Source: Muntiacus reevesi
Lineage: Eukaryota; Chordata; Mammalia; Artiodactyla; Cervidae
DNA: 64,000 nt
Assembly: GCF_963930625.1 (NCBI RefSeq)
Contig: NC_089249.1
Span: 98,516,775-98,580,774, forward strand
Reading direction: 5' to 3'
Shown here: one piece after another, positions 1 to 9,753 of the stretch
Layout of the letters: each line of letters opens with the position of its first letter
Position numbering within the stretch: the first letter of the stretch is position 1
The notes under the pieces: generated by a model
Told to the model about the DNA's origin: nothing
What the model saw: only the letters and a program-made list of their open reading frames with translations
The model's database searches: none
Position numbers and translations under genes: made by a program

Positions 1-54
1 TTTATAAATATTGATATTTTTGTTATATAATCAGTTTATTAAACCTTCAATGTT

Positions 55-330
55 ATGTATTTATTAACTTTTTTAAAATTGTGGTAAAAGTTGCATAATA
101 TAAAGCATACTATTTTAACCATATTTAACTATACAGTTGGGTGACACTATACATTGACATTGTTGTACAGCTCTCACCATCATCCATCTCTCGAATTTTT
201 CACCTCCCTAAACTGAGACTCTGTCCCCATTAAACACTAACTGCCCATTCCTCCTCCCCATTCCCCCACGCCTGGACCCTTGCATCTATGAATATACTTT
301 CTGACTCTATTTTTCAAATGCTCAAGTTAT
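55..330 (-). repeat. old L1 3'-end relic
   Basis: This resembles the antisense of the 3' end shared by many old mammalian L1 subfamilies: an A-rich start, a block about a metabolite-like 'cattaaacactaac' motif, then a run of C-rich pyrimidines. It is diverged and 5'-truncated. No coding capacity remains. Confidence 0.6.
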
Positions 331-640
331 AGTGTAAACTTCTAATTCATTACAGCTATAAGATATTGCATAATAGAGTATGCAATCATTAGCAGCAAAA
401 CATGGAAAATAAATATATTCTATGATCTGGGCTACATATTCCTGGCAGTTGAATTAATGAGTCATTTTATACACTGTATTTATTGTAGTTTTCAGATTTA
501 CAGGAGGGATTGTTGTTATTTGTTCAGTTGCTACGAGGTGTCTAGGAGGGGTATTCCAGAATATTTCCATCAGCAATATGCAAACCTTTCTACCTTCCCT
601 CTAGCACTTGGATGTACTTTGGGGGGAAGGGGCCCAAGTT

Positions 641-854
641 TGTGTGCATGCTCAATCGTGGCCAACTCTTTACAACCCTATGGGCTGTAGCCCACCAGGC
701 TCCGCTGTCCATGAAATTTTCCTGGCAAGATACTGAAGTGGGTTGTCATTTCCTACTCGAGAGGATCTTCCTGACCCAGGGATCAAACCCACATATTTTT
801 GCATTTTCTGTATTGGCAGGTGGATTCTTTACTACTGTGCCACCTAGGAAGCCC
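641..854 (-). mobile_element. Bov-tA SINE, antisense
   Basis: Read on the minus strand this begins with a diverged GGGCTTCC-type tRNA-like head (right end) and runs through the BovB-derived body, ending near the SINE's CATGCACAC-type tail at 641. It looks full length but has many substitutions. I see no clear target-site duplication. Confidence 0.88.
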
Positions 855-859
855 AGGCC

Positions 860-1560
860 AATTTTAGTGGATAAAAATTTAAATTCATGTTTATTTTAAT
901 TTGCCTTTTTCTGAAAAGCTTGAAATTGACTGATTCCTGTTCCTTCTCTGTACTTATATTGGATTTTAATTTTTTTTTTCTAGAATTCCACTTATATTCC
1001 AGTATTAATATGTTTTTAGTTTTCGGTTTTACAATTTTAGTCCCTAGGATATCACTCATTGTTTACATTACCTATACTGTCTTTCAACACAAAGTTTCAT
1101 TTGAAGTACTCAAAAGCATTTTTGTTGTTGCCATATACTTTATGGAGTTTTTGTTAGTGGTTAACTTAAAAAGTCCTTTCATCCAAAGTTCACAGAAATG
1201 TTCTGAAATTTCTTCTATTACCTTTAATTTTTCTACATTTAGATTTCTAATCCACCTGTAACTTATTTCTGTAAAGATGCACTTTGATTTCTTTTTCTCC
1301 ATGAGAACAAAACAAAACAACATGAACTAACCAATTCTTAGTCTCCAGTTTCTTTTGATGGTTGTTATTTTTTTTTGTGGTATCTTTCTAAGGTTATGTT
1401 GTTAGGTTCATACATATATATGAGTCTTATATTGTTTTGATCCATTTTTCTTTTGACATTACCTTGCATTCTTTATTATGTATTTGTACATATGTGTGAA
1501 TGCATAATACTCATGTATATATAATCTAACTTCTGATATTAAAATGCTTAACTAATCTTT
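860..1560. other. AT-rich stretch, weak L1-like similarity
   Basis: AT-rich sequence with T-rich runs. The part around 1220-1270 recalls antisense old L1 ORF2/3' text. I see no gene, and the open frames here are short and shared between opposite strands, as expected for low-complexity sequence. Confidence 0.35.
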
Positions 1561-2495
1561 GTTTTGATTCATAATCGTGTGACATATGTTTTCCTTTCCT
1601 CTTAATTTTAACTTTCTTACTATTTTAGTTTTAATCCTTTACTTATATGTAATGTGTAGTAGAATACTAGTATTGTTCAATATGATAATTAACTACTTTT
1701 AACTGTTGAATTTAAAATTTTTAAGGTGTTTTGCTTGTTGTTTTATACAGGCTTTTTACCATATACGTTTTTTGCCCTTTTCCCTCTTTTCCTGCATATC
1801 TTCTGTAGTTCTACTGCTGTCATAGATGTTACATATTCTAATTGTATTCTTACATAGAATAAATCTCATATGTATGCTATTAGTTTTTCATTTTAAATAT
1901 CCTAAGTTTAACAGTGTTTATATTTTTGTTCCAAATAAGACTTATCTATATACTCATTTCCTTCTAATTTCCCCCATGCCATCCACTTTCCACTACTCTG
2001 CCATGTTGGTATCATCTATAATTTTATGAATAGTAAAAGATTGTTTGGATTTATTTTAGTGGTGTTGTTTTGATTGACTTATAAAGTAATGGTAAATTTT
2101 ACCAATTATCACACACATCCTAGAAAGATCCTGGATTTTTTCCAAGAATGTTTTCAATGGTGATTTCTGCATGCAAAATATTCTTAAGGTTTGTATATAT
2201 AGATTGACATACTTAAAATGAGAATTTAGCTAACTATAATGCTCAGACTCAAAGTTTCTTTCTTCTAAATATTTAAAAATAAAGCTCCATTGTCTCTTTT
2301 GCACCTAGTCTTGCTCTTGAGATGTTTGCTGCCAATCTATTTTGTCTTTCTTTTTTTGCAACTACTCTTTCTGAAATTTTTTTTAGATTTTCTCTTTGTG
2401 TTTACTGTAATATACCTAAGCTTCATCTTAGTTGTTGAATTATCTTTGTACTGTAGTTTTTGCCCTTCTCAATTATTTAGTTATTTCTTGTGCTG
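1560..2495 (-). repeat. old L1M-type 3' relic, antisense
   Basis: The stretch around 2285-2430 matches the pattern of old L1M 3' regions read antisense: a block around 'ccattgtctcttttgcac', a TTTT-rich middle and a block around 'attttctctttgtgttta'. The rest is a degraded AT-rich extension of the same kind. It is non-coding. Confidence 0.45.
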
Positions 2496-2497
2496 CA

Positions 2498-2604
2498 AGA
2501 AAATACCACTCCAGTATTCTTGCCTGGAGAATTCCATGGATAGAGAAACCTGGCGGGCTACAGTCCATGGGGTCAAAAGAGGTGGACACAACTGAGCAAC
2601 TAAC
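2498..2604 (+). mobile_element. Bov-A/Bov-tA body fragment
   Basis: Only the BovB-derived body of the SINE is present: CCACTCCAGTATTCTTGCC, then the CAGTCCATGGGGTC motif and the ACTGAGCAACTAAC tail. The tRNA-like head is missing. It is inserted at the edge of the old L1 relic. Confidence 0.85.
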
Positions 2605-3797
2605 TATGTTGTCTGGAAATGTGTAATCAGGTTGAAAAGCTAAAGTCATGTCCTAGTTTATATACTTCCCAGTGGAATTAGAATGTGGAAGTCAGAAGTG
2701 GGTGCAATGTAACGCAGAGTTCTTGCTTGACTACCTTGTAATTTTCACTTGTTTATCTCCAGAAATTATATTTCCAAAATTTTCTCATAAGGATATGATT
2801 ACTTATCCTTCCTTTCTAGAGGGAGTGAGGGATGGTAGAATGAATGCTCTAAGACTTACTATGTTGCTTCCCAGTTGTATTTATTATGTCATATCTATGA
2901 TCATACTTTGCTAGTATCACAATTTTTAAACTCCTGAAGGTCATGGATGTGAAGGAAAAGAAAACAAAGATCTGCACAGGAGAGTATGCAGCAAGGCAAA
3001 ATAAGAGAACCAAAATGCTATCCCACAATCCATTCTTCTTGAAGTATCATACCTTCTGTTCCCGGATGCTTCAGTGCAATTAATCTAACACACACACACA
3101 GACAAATATCTTTTCCTCCTTAATATTACTCACAGTTTAAAAGGTTGTTTTATCAATTCAATCAATTTCTGTCAATCTCTTCTGTTGCATCTTCAGTCCT
3201 GGGCCAGGTAGGAGTGAAGATTCCTTTTTATCATTTTACCAGGGACTAATATTGTGCTACCACAACATAGCCCGTTATTACATATGGAAGTTCTCTGCGA
3301 GCCAAAAGGTATTAGAGGTTTTGTAATGATGGTTTTTTCATGAATCTCATATTTTACAATATAGTTCCAATTTGCTCAAGCAAACCAAATGTATTAAAAT
3401 GGTTATTTATGCACAGGTTAAATTAGTGAGTGATTATTTGTGTTGTAAAACAATTTGCCATAAAATTTCTCTAAATAGCAAACTTCCCTAGAGAATTTAA
3501 ATGTGATATGATTCATAAATTTCAGTTTATATCTAGTTTTGGGGGATTCAGTTTTAGAATGCTCTACAGGGAGCTTAGATTCTTAACCAGTTAGCCACTT
3601 ACTAAATAAATGATTCATTCCTTCATTCTTACTCTTCTTTCATTACCTTATCTTTCACTCAGTCTACCATTTATGTATCAAAGCCAGATGTGAACTACTG
3701 TGTCAGCTCTAAACCCACCCTTCCAAACTCGGCTTTGTGATGCTGGTGCTGGAACCCTGTTCACCATGTTGCTGCTTTTCCAGCTTGTATCTGACTC
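2605..3797. other. no gene recognised
   Basis: About 1.2 kb of AT-rich sequence. There is a short CA run near 3090-3102. I recognise no exon, RNA or clear repeat. The open frames are under 85 codons and lack any familiar motif. Confidence 0.5.
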
Positions 3798-3957
3798 TGG
3801 GCTTCCCTCATAGCTCAGTCAGTAAAGAATCTGCCTGCAATGCAAGACATCCAGGTTCAATTCCTTCTTGCCTGGAAAATCCCATGGACAGAGGAGCCTG
3901 GCAGATTACAGCCCATGGGGTCGCAAGAGTTGGACATGACTTAGCAACTAAACCACC
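3798..3957 (+). mobile_element. Bov-tA SINE with internal deletion
   Basis: The tRNA-like head (GGGCTTCCCTCATAGCTCAG, box-B-like GGTTCAATTCC) is followed directly by the body from TTCTTGCCTGG onward. About 50 bases between box B and the body are missing compared with the other copies here. It ends with ACTTAGCAACTAAAC and a CCACC run. Confidence 0.9.
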
Positions 3958-4190
3958 ACCAATATGGAATTCAAGAGGGGGGTTGAAGAGCTGGAGGAAA
4001 GAAGGATTTCCTCCACCACCAAGAGTTCTCAGCCTAGCAGTCTTTTCTCTTTCCCACTAAGCTTGGCGACTCACCAGCCAAGCATCTCTATCCTCAGAAG
4101 TCTGAATGTCAGCTGTGTGAGCTCTTCCTTAGATTCTAAGTTCACATCTTTCCAACATCTTCCTTTTGGAAGTTGCTACATCCATGATAC
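3958..4190. other. unassigned spacer
   Basis: Unassigned sequence between a SINE and an antisense BovB. Nothing recognisable; open frames here run on into the flanking repeats. Confidence 0.4.
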
Positions 4191-4191
4191 C

Positions 4192-5568
4192 ATCAGTTCA
4201 GTTCAGTTCAGCCGCTCAGTCATGTCCGACTCTTTGCAACCCCATGAACTGCAGAATGCCAGGGCTCTCTGTCCATCACCAACTCCTGGAGTCCACCCAA
4301 ACCCATGTCCATTGGGTTGGTGATGCCATCCAACCATCTCATCCTCTGTCGTCCCCTTCTCCTCCTGCCCTCAATCTTTCCCAGCATCAGGGTCTTTTAA
4401 AACAAGTCAGGTCTTCACATCACATGGCCAAAGTATTGGAGTTTCAGCTTCAACATCAGTCCTTCCAATGAACACCCAGGACTGATCTCCTTTAGAATGG
4501 ACTGGTTGGATCTCCTTGAAGTCCAAGGGACTCTCAACAGTCTTCTCCAACACCACAGTTTGAAAGCATCACTTTTTCTGTGTTCAGCTTTCTTTATAGT
4601 CCAACTCTCACATCCATACATGACCATAGGAAAAGCCATAACCTTGACTAGACAGACATTTGTTCGCAAAGTAATGTTTCTGCTTTTTAATATGCTGTCT
4701 AGGTTGGTCATAACTTTCATTCCAAAGAGCAAGTGTCTTTTAATTTCTTGGCTGCAGTCACCATCTGCAGTGATTTTGGAGCCTAGGAAAGTAAAGTCAG
4801 ACACTGTTTGCCCCATCTACTTGCCATGAAGTGATGGGACCAGATGCCATGGTCTTAGTTTTCTGAATGTTGAGCTTTAAGGCAACTTTTCCACTCTCCT
4901 ATCTCACTTTCATCAAGAGGCTTTTTAGTTCTTCTTCACTTTCTGCCATAAGGGTGGTGTCATCTGCATATCTGAGGTTATTGATATTTCTCCCAGCAAT
5001 CTTGTTTCCAACTTGTGCTTCCTCCAACCCAGCATTTCCGATGATGTACTCTGCATATAAGTTAAATACGCAGGGTGACAACATACAGCCTTGAAGTACT
5101 CTCACCTGTTTGGAACCAATCTGTTGTTCCATGTCCAGTTCTAACTGTTGCTTCCTGACCTGTATACAGGTTTCTCAAGAGGCAGGTCAGGTGGTCTGGT
5201 ATTCCCATCTCTTTCAGAATTTTCTACAGTTTATTGTGATCCACACAGTCAAAGGCTCTGGCATAGTCAATACAACAGAAATAGATGTTTTTCTGGAACT
5301 CTCTTGCTTTTTTGATGTTCCAACAGATGTTGTCAATTTGATCTCTGGCTCCTCTGCCTTTTCTAAAACCAGCTCGAAAATCTGGAGTTTCATGGTTCAC
5401 ATATTGCTGAAGCTTGACTTGGAGAATTTTGAGCATTACTTTACTAGCGTGTGAGATGAGTGCAATTGTGCAGTAGTTTGAACGTTCTTTGGTATTACCT
5501 TTGGGCTTGGAATGAAAACTGACCTTTTCCAGTCCAGTGGCCACTGCTGAGTTCTCCAATTTTGCTGA
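4192..5568 (-). mobile_element. BovB LINE, 5'-truncated, antisense
   Basis: This is an RTE-clade BovB retrotransposon lying on the minus strand, with its 3' tail of tandem ACTGA-like units at 4192-4213. Minus-strand frames read the ORF2 protein in pieces: an RT block with a DYARAFD motif (5224-5567), an RT block with QGCMLSPCVFNLYAEYI and the catalytic YADD (4899-5132), and the C-terminal region with YGCESWTIKKAEHR and WRRLLRVPW (4415-4816). Frame breaks separate the pieces, so it is dead. The endonuclease part is absent. The possible target duplication (tgatac next to 4190 and next to 5692) is too short to trust. Confidence 0.95.
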
Positions 5569-5571
5569 CAC

Positions 5572-5692
5572 ATTGAGCTTCAACATCAGGCCCTCCAATG
5601 AACATCCAGGACTGATCTCCTTTAGAATGGACTGGTTTGAGCTTCTTGCAGTCCAAGGGACTCTCAAGAATCTTCTCCATAACTTTTACTTG
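5572..5692 (-). mobile_element. displaced BovB segment
   Basis: This piece is a second copy of the BovB C-terminal coding segment also present at about 4441-4575 (SNQSILKEISPGCSLEGLMLKL on the minus strand). It is attached to the 5' end of the preceding BovB in the same orientation but out of order. It could come from template switching during insertion or from a later local duplication. Confidence 0.8.
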
Positions 5693-6370
5693 ATACACTT
5701 TGAATTCTTTAGTACAGCACAGCTACAATAACTGGCGTGGCTTATATTCCCAGACTGCAGATGGAAAATATAATACTCAGCTTTTTTTTTTTTAATATTT
5801 GCAAAGTGTCAGACATTGTACTGGTCACTAGTAATGATGGTCAAGTTCTTCCTGTCTCTTGCATTAGTTTTTAAGGAAATATTGACTACATGTTTCTGAA
5901 TTATTTTTTTATTTTTATATTTTAATGTATGTATGAGAAGGCTAAATGAGGCAATGAGTATGATCAGGCAATGATCTGTTTTCCATTGAGGACTCAATCT
6001 CTCTAATTGATGGGCTCACTTGACATGTATTATGATCTACACATTTTAATGTACCTGCATGCTTTGCATACTGTGTGAAAGTTTATAGCAAGTATTATCC
6101 ATATTCACAGATAAGAATATTTGAGATTCAGAGAAGTTTTTTTTTTCTTTCATATTTTCCCTTCTGAACCATAAATCCTTGTTCATTGTAAAAAACATTC
6201 AACTTTTAAAACAGAAAAGGAACATGAACCTAAAATCACATACATTGTCAAACTTCAGAACTTTTAGTTGTTCTACAATAATGGAAAAATTGAAGTCCTG
6301 AATTTTATAAAAATATATATACATTTGTGACATGAAATTGAGATAATTTTGGTGACCCAAAGATGTGTGT

Positions 6371-6401
<31 letters not shown>

Positions 6402-7050
6402 ATAAAAAAGGGGACTTTGGACAAAAGAATGGCAAATTTCAGTTCTGAAAAAAACATGAACTTTGAATGCTAGGAAAAGACCATAATCTATTAATACTCT
6501 GTTTTCCTCTGAAGATTCAATCTCACTAATTCAGCTGCAGTGTTAATATCTTAGGCTTAGAACACAAAAGGACAAAATTTGACAGTCAGTTACTGCCCAG
6601 AAAAATTTCTGCTTTCTAGGCTCATGCCCAAAAAGTAATTTTGGTTATATGTAGGTGTGACAAAATCTCAAAGTGTAAAAAAAGAGCAAAACTTTTTCCC
6701 AAAATTATTTGGTGAAATTGATTCTCCAGACTGACACAACAGATTTATATCTCAGGCTATCACTTCCCCCTGATATATGGATGCACACTTCTTGGTGGGG
6801 TCCCAGATTAAAAATTACAGTCTAAAAGCATTTTTCAAAATCAGGGCTCAGAAACACTGCAGTAAACCATATTGTTCATTTATTCTCAAAATTGTATTTC
6901 AAAGAGATACATTATAGTTTTAGTCCAGATAAACACAGTAGGATAAAGTCTCCAGCCTGTTCTTTAGCACTAAATTTCTTTTTTAAGCCATTTTTTGATT
7001 GTGGAAATTCTTTTTTTAAGAATTGGATATCTCTATATATGCTGATATAA
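5693..7050. other. no gene recognised
   Basis: AT-rich unassigned sequence. It holds a GT microsatellite (listed separately) and two T-runs near 5779 and 6138. I see no exon or RNA gene. Confidence 0.45.
6364..6402. repeat. (GT)n microsatellite
   Basis: About 19 GT units with one interruption (GTCTGT). It is long enough to be variable in length among individuals. Confidence 0.95.
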
Positions 7051-7186
7051 TGTTGGATCCCACCAAAAAAAGATATCCCATGTTCAAAGGGCAAAGGAGA
7101 AGCCCCAGCAACATGGTAGGAGTGGCAAAATTGAGTTTAGAATCAAACCCCATACCCTCTGGATATGTTCGAGGGGATCAAACACA

Positions 7187-7610
7187 CCTTGTGCGCACCA
7201 GGACTCAGAGACCCCACAGAGACTGAGCCAGAACTGTGTTTGAGTGTCTCCGGTGGAGGTACAGGTCAGCCGTGGTTTACAGCCAGGGCAGGGTGCAGCA
7301 GACCTGGGTACGGCATAAGCCCTCTTAAAGGAGGGCACAATTAACCCCACCATAGCCACCAGAAGTTGCACAGGACTGGGCAAACAGACTCTTGCAGGGC
7401 ACAAACAAAACCTTGTGTACACCAGGACACAAGAGAAAGGAAAAGGAGCAGTGACCCTATAAGAGACTGACCCAGACTTACCTGTGAGTGTCCAGGAGTC
7501 TCTGGAGAGGGGTGAGTCAGCAGTGGCCTGCTGCAGGGCCAGAGGCACTGAGTGCAGCAGTGCATGCATGGGACCTTTTGAAGGAGGTCATTATTTTCTT
7601 CATTTCCTCC
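7187..7610 (+). repeat. tandem repeat in BovB 5' region (two units)
   Basis: Two imperfect direct repeats start at 7187 and 7411 (period about 224). Both begin CCTTGTG..CACCAGGAC, share GAGACTGA.CCAGA, GAGTGTC, GTCAGC.GTGG, GTGCAGCAG, an AAGGAGG block, and end near CCACCATAG. This resembles the monomer arrays that act as promoters in some mammalian LINEs. A promoter role here is inference. Confidence 0.8.
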
Positions 7611-8120
7611 ACCATAGTTTGCCCTCAGGTCAAACAATAGGGAGGAACACAACCCCACCTATCAAAAGAAAATTGAATTAAAGATTTACTGAGCATGGCC
7701 CCATCCATCAGAATAAGACCCAGTTTCCCCCTTAGTCAGTCTCTACCATCACGAAGCTTCCATAAGCCTCTTATCTTTATCCATCAGAGGGCCAGCAGAA
7801 TGAAAACAACAATCACAGAAAGTTAATCCAACTGATCACATGGACCACAGCCATATCTAACTAAATGAAACTATGAGCCATGCCATGTAAGGCCACCCAA
7901 GACAGACGAGTCATAGTGGAGAGTTCTGAGAAAATGTGGTCCACTGGAGAAGGGAATGGCAAACCATTTCAGTACTCTTGCCTTGAGAACCCGTGAACAG
8001 TATGAAAGGCAAAAGGATAAGACATTGAAAGATGAACACCCCAGGTCAGTACGTGCCCAATATGCTACTGGACAAAAGTGCAGAAATAACTCCAGAAAGA
8101 ATGAAGACATGGAGCCAAAG

Positions 8121-8178
8121 CAAAAACAAAACAAAACAAAACAAAACAAAACAAAAAGAAAAAAAAAAACAAAAAACG
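8121..8178 (+). repeat. (AAAAC)n tract in BovB 5' region
   Basis: Six or so AAAAC units followed by an A-rich run. It appears expanded relative to the antisense BovB copy near 22850-22870, where the same site has only a short A/C stretch. Local slippage in this copy is the likely cause. Confidence 0.85.
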
Positions 8179-8445
8179 CCCAGTTGTGGATGTGACTGGT
8201 GATAGAAGTAAAGTTCTATGCTGTAAAAAATAATATTTCATAGGAACCTGGAATGTTAGGCCCATGAATCAAGGCAAATTTGAGTGGTAAAACAGGAGAT
8301 GGCAAGAGTGAACATCAACATTTTAGGAATCAGTGAACTAAAATGGACTGGAATGGGAGAATTTAACTCAGATGACCATTATATCTACTACTGTGGGCAA
8401 GAATCCCTTAGAAGAAATGGAGTGGTGCTGGGAGCCAACACACGA

Positions 8446-8629
8446 GACCCCACCCTTGGAAAGGCCTTAGGGGAGAAAAACCTTACGGGCAAGGCGAATC
8501 AGGTTATCAGGGGTTTTTCGAAAAGGCCAGCTCATTAGATCCCACCCATGACAAGGTCACGAGGAGAAAGCCTGACAGGCAAGGCAGATCAGGTTTTCAG
8601 GGATTTCGGAAAGCTGCCCCCGGCTCTCA
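8446..8629 (+). repeat. tandem duplication in LTR U3
   Basis: Two diverged direct repeats of about 92 bases start at 8446 and 8538. Both run GA.CCCACCC, GGAGAAA..CCT, GGCAAGGC.ATCAGGTT, TCAGGG and end before GGCTC. U3 duplications of this kind often carry enhancer sites. That function is not shown here. Confidence 0.75.
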
Positions 8630-9532
8630 CCTTAAAGATGATATCTGTCTTTCTGATGCCTGCCTCAATGGACTACTCCCTAATTTCTCTGACACAAGCA
8701 GGAAGGCCTTCCCCAATCTCTTCCCAAATAAGAATCAATTTAGAACTTTAATCAATAAGTTTCCCAGGTGGTGGTATTTTATGAGATTATTTAGGGTGGA
8801 AAAGAGTGTTTTAATTTAAAACTCCTTTACTGGTAGTTTTGTTAGCCAAATGCATTTATGCGCTTGGTACTAATATGCATGATTGCTTATAATATCCTAA
8901 TCATAAAATAGCATAAAGAACCTGATTATATAAAAGCCCTAATAGATATAGAGCCCTTTTAAGGGGTAAAGGAGTCCTATTAGAAAACATAAGAAAATTT
9001 ATTTTATAGGTGGTTATTGGGTTGTGATTTACTTGCTGTGTTTTGCTTGCTGTAATTTTGCCTTTAATGTACTAAGGTTGTGTTATAAAAACCATTGTTA
9101 ATATAGTTAAAGATCTAGGGAAATAAGAACTTAGCCCTAGTGTGGTAACAATGAGATGGTTGTTAATTGTCAGCCAGGAGTGCTAGGCAGAAGCTGCCTC
9201 ATCAAAGTCGCAGAGTCAGTATGGGGTAAACTTCTTAGATAAATGCAACTGACAACTTTTTCAGAAGGATTAATTTTTGTATTAACAAGAATATGCTTCT
9301 ACTCTGTACTATTGCCCTATGAGACTGCTACCTTTCAGTTAAGGTCACCATAAAAACAGAAAATAGGATTACAATCACCTGACCTGCAAAAGTGTTGATA
9401 GGCCCCAAGGCCAGAAGATAATGTACAAGACCCTCATAAACAAAGAAGTATGCAGAAAACACCCTGGTTTCATGAAGGATAAGCTGACGTAATGCTAAAC
9501 TATCTTCCCCTTAGAAATGTACTAACTTAGGG

Positions 9533-9540
9533 TATAAAAG
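9533..9540 (+). promoter_or_regulatory. LTR TATA box
   Basis: TATAAAAG lies about 220 bases from the LTR end, where the U3 promoter is expected. Transcription would begin about 25-30 bases downstream, near 9562. Confidence 0.75.
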
Positions 9541-9551
9541 CTATGGTAAAA

Positions 9552-9557
9552 AATAAA
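9552..9557 (+). terminator. LTR polyadenylation signal
   Basis: AATAAA starts only 19 bases after the TATA box, so it lies upstream of the predicted start site. This implies a very short R region, an arrangement known from some betaretroviruses. Confidence 0.6.
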
Positions 9558-9597
9558 GCATTGCCAGACTCTTCCAGACTCTCTGCACCCCCGTCTG

Positions 9598-9700
9598 GTC
9601 ACTCTCTTTCTCTCTCTCCCTCTCTCTTTCTCTCTCTCTCCTTCACAGACTTGATCCTATCAAGGCTGGTCTCACGTGTCTTCTCTCTCTCTCTCGCCAA
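9598..9700 (+). repeat. CT-rich low-complexity tract in LTR
   Basis: Two runs of CT dinucleotides (about 9601-9643 and 9680-9695) lie downstream of the polyadenylation signal. They belong to the U5 part of the LTR and may vary in length. Confidence 0.85.
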
Positions 9701-9753
9701 CGCCGTTCATCCTGAGGGTACCCCCTGGATCCTGCCGAGGCTGGACCCCGGCA

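Larger units (their letters stand above)
7052..8425 (+). mobile_element. BovB LINE, 5' part (5' UTR and start of ORF2)
   Basis: This is the 5' portion of a near full-length BovB. It contains a long 5' untranslated region with a two-unit tandem repeat (7187 to about 7610), a region also seen antisense at 22770-23368, an AAAAC-rich tract at 8121-8178, and the start of ORF2 at 8264. The downstream part resumes at 9754 after a solo LTR. ORF2 encodes an APE-type endonuclease followed by reverse transcriptase; here the frame recovers as LGISELKWTGMGEFNSDDHY, typical of the BovB endonuclease start. The left edge is approximate because the flanking duplication is unclear. Confidence 0.93.
8426..9753 (+). 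mobile_element. solo LTR of a class II-like endogenous retrovirus
   Basis: A 1,328-bp element beginning TGCTGGGAGCC and ending CCCCGGCA sits inside the BovB. It is flanked by 6-bp direct repeats, GAGTGG at 8420-8425 and GAGTAG at 9754-9759, which match the uninterrupted BovB sequence. A 6-bp duplication fits class II (betaretrovirus-like) ERVs. It carries a TATA box, a polyadenylation signal and a CT-rich stretch followed by a GC-rich end. I recall similar ends in bovine BTLTR1-type LTRs, but no search was made. No internal viral genes are present, so the provirus was lost by LTR-LTR recombination. Confidence 0.88.

Noticed and set aside
7084..7569. A 161-codon minus-strand frame with many Cys and Pro.
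   Set aside because: It lies antisense to the BovB 5' tandem repeat and shows no known domain. Composition alone explains it.
8446..8629. Direct repeats that could be mistaken for a CRISPR-like or satellite array.
   Set aside because: Only two diverged units exist and they lie inside an LTR.
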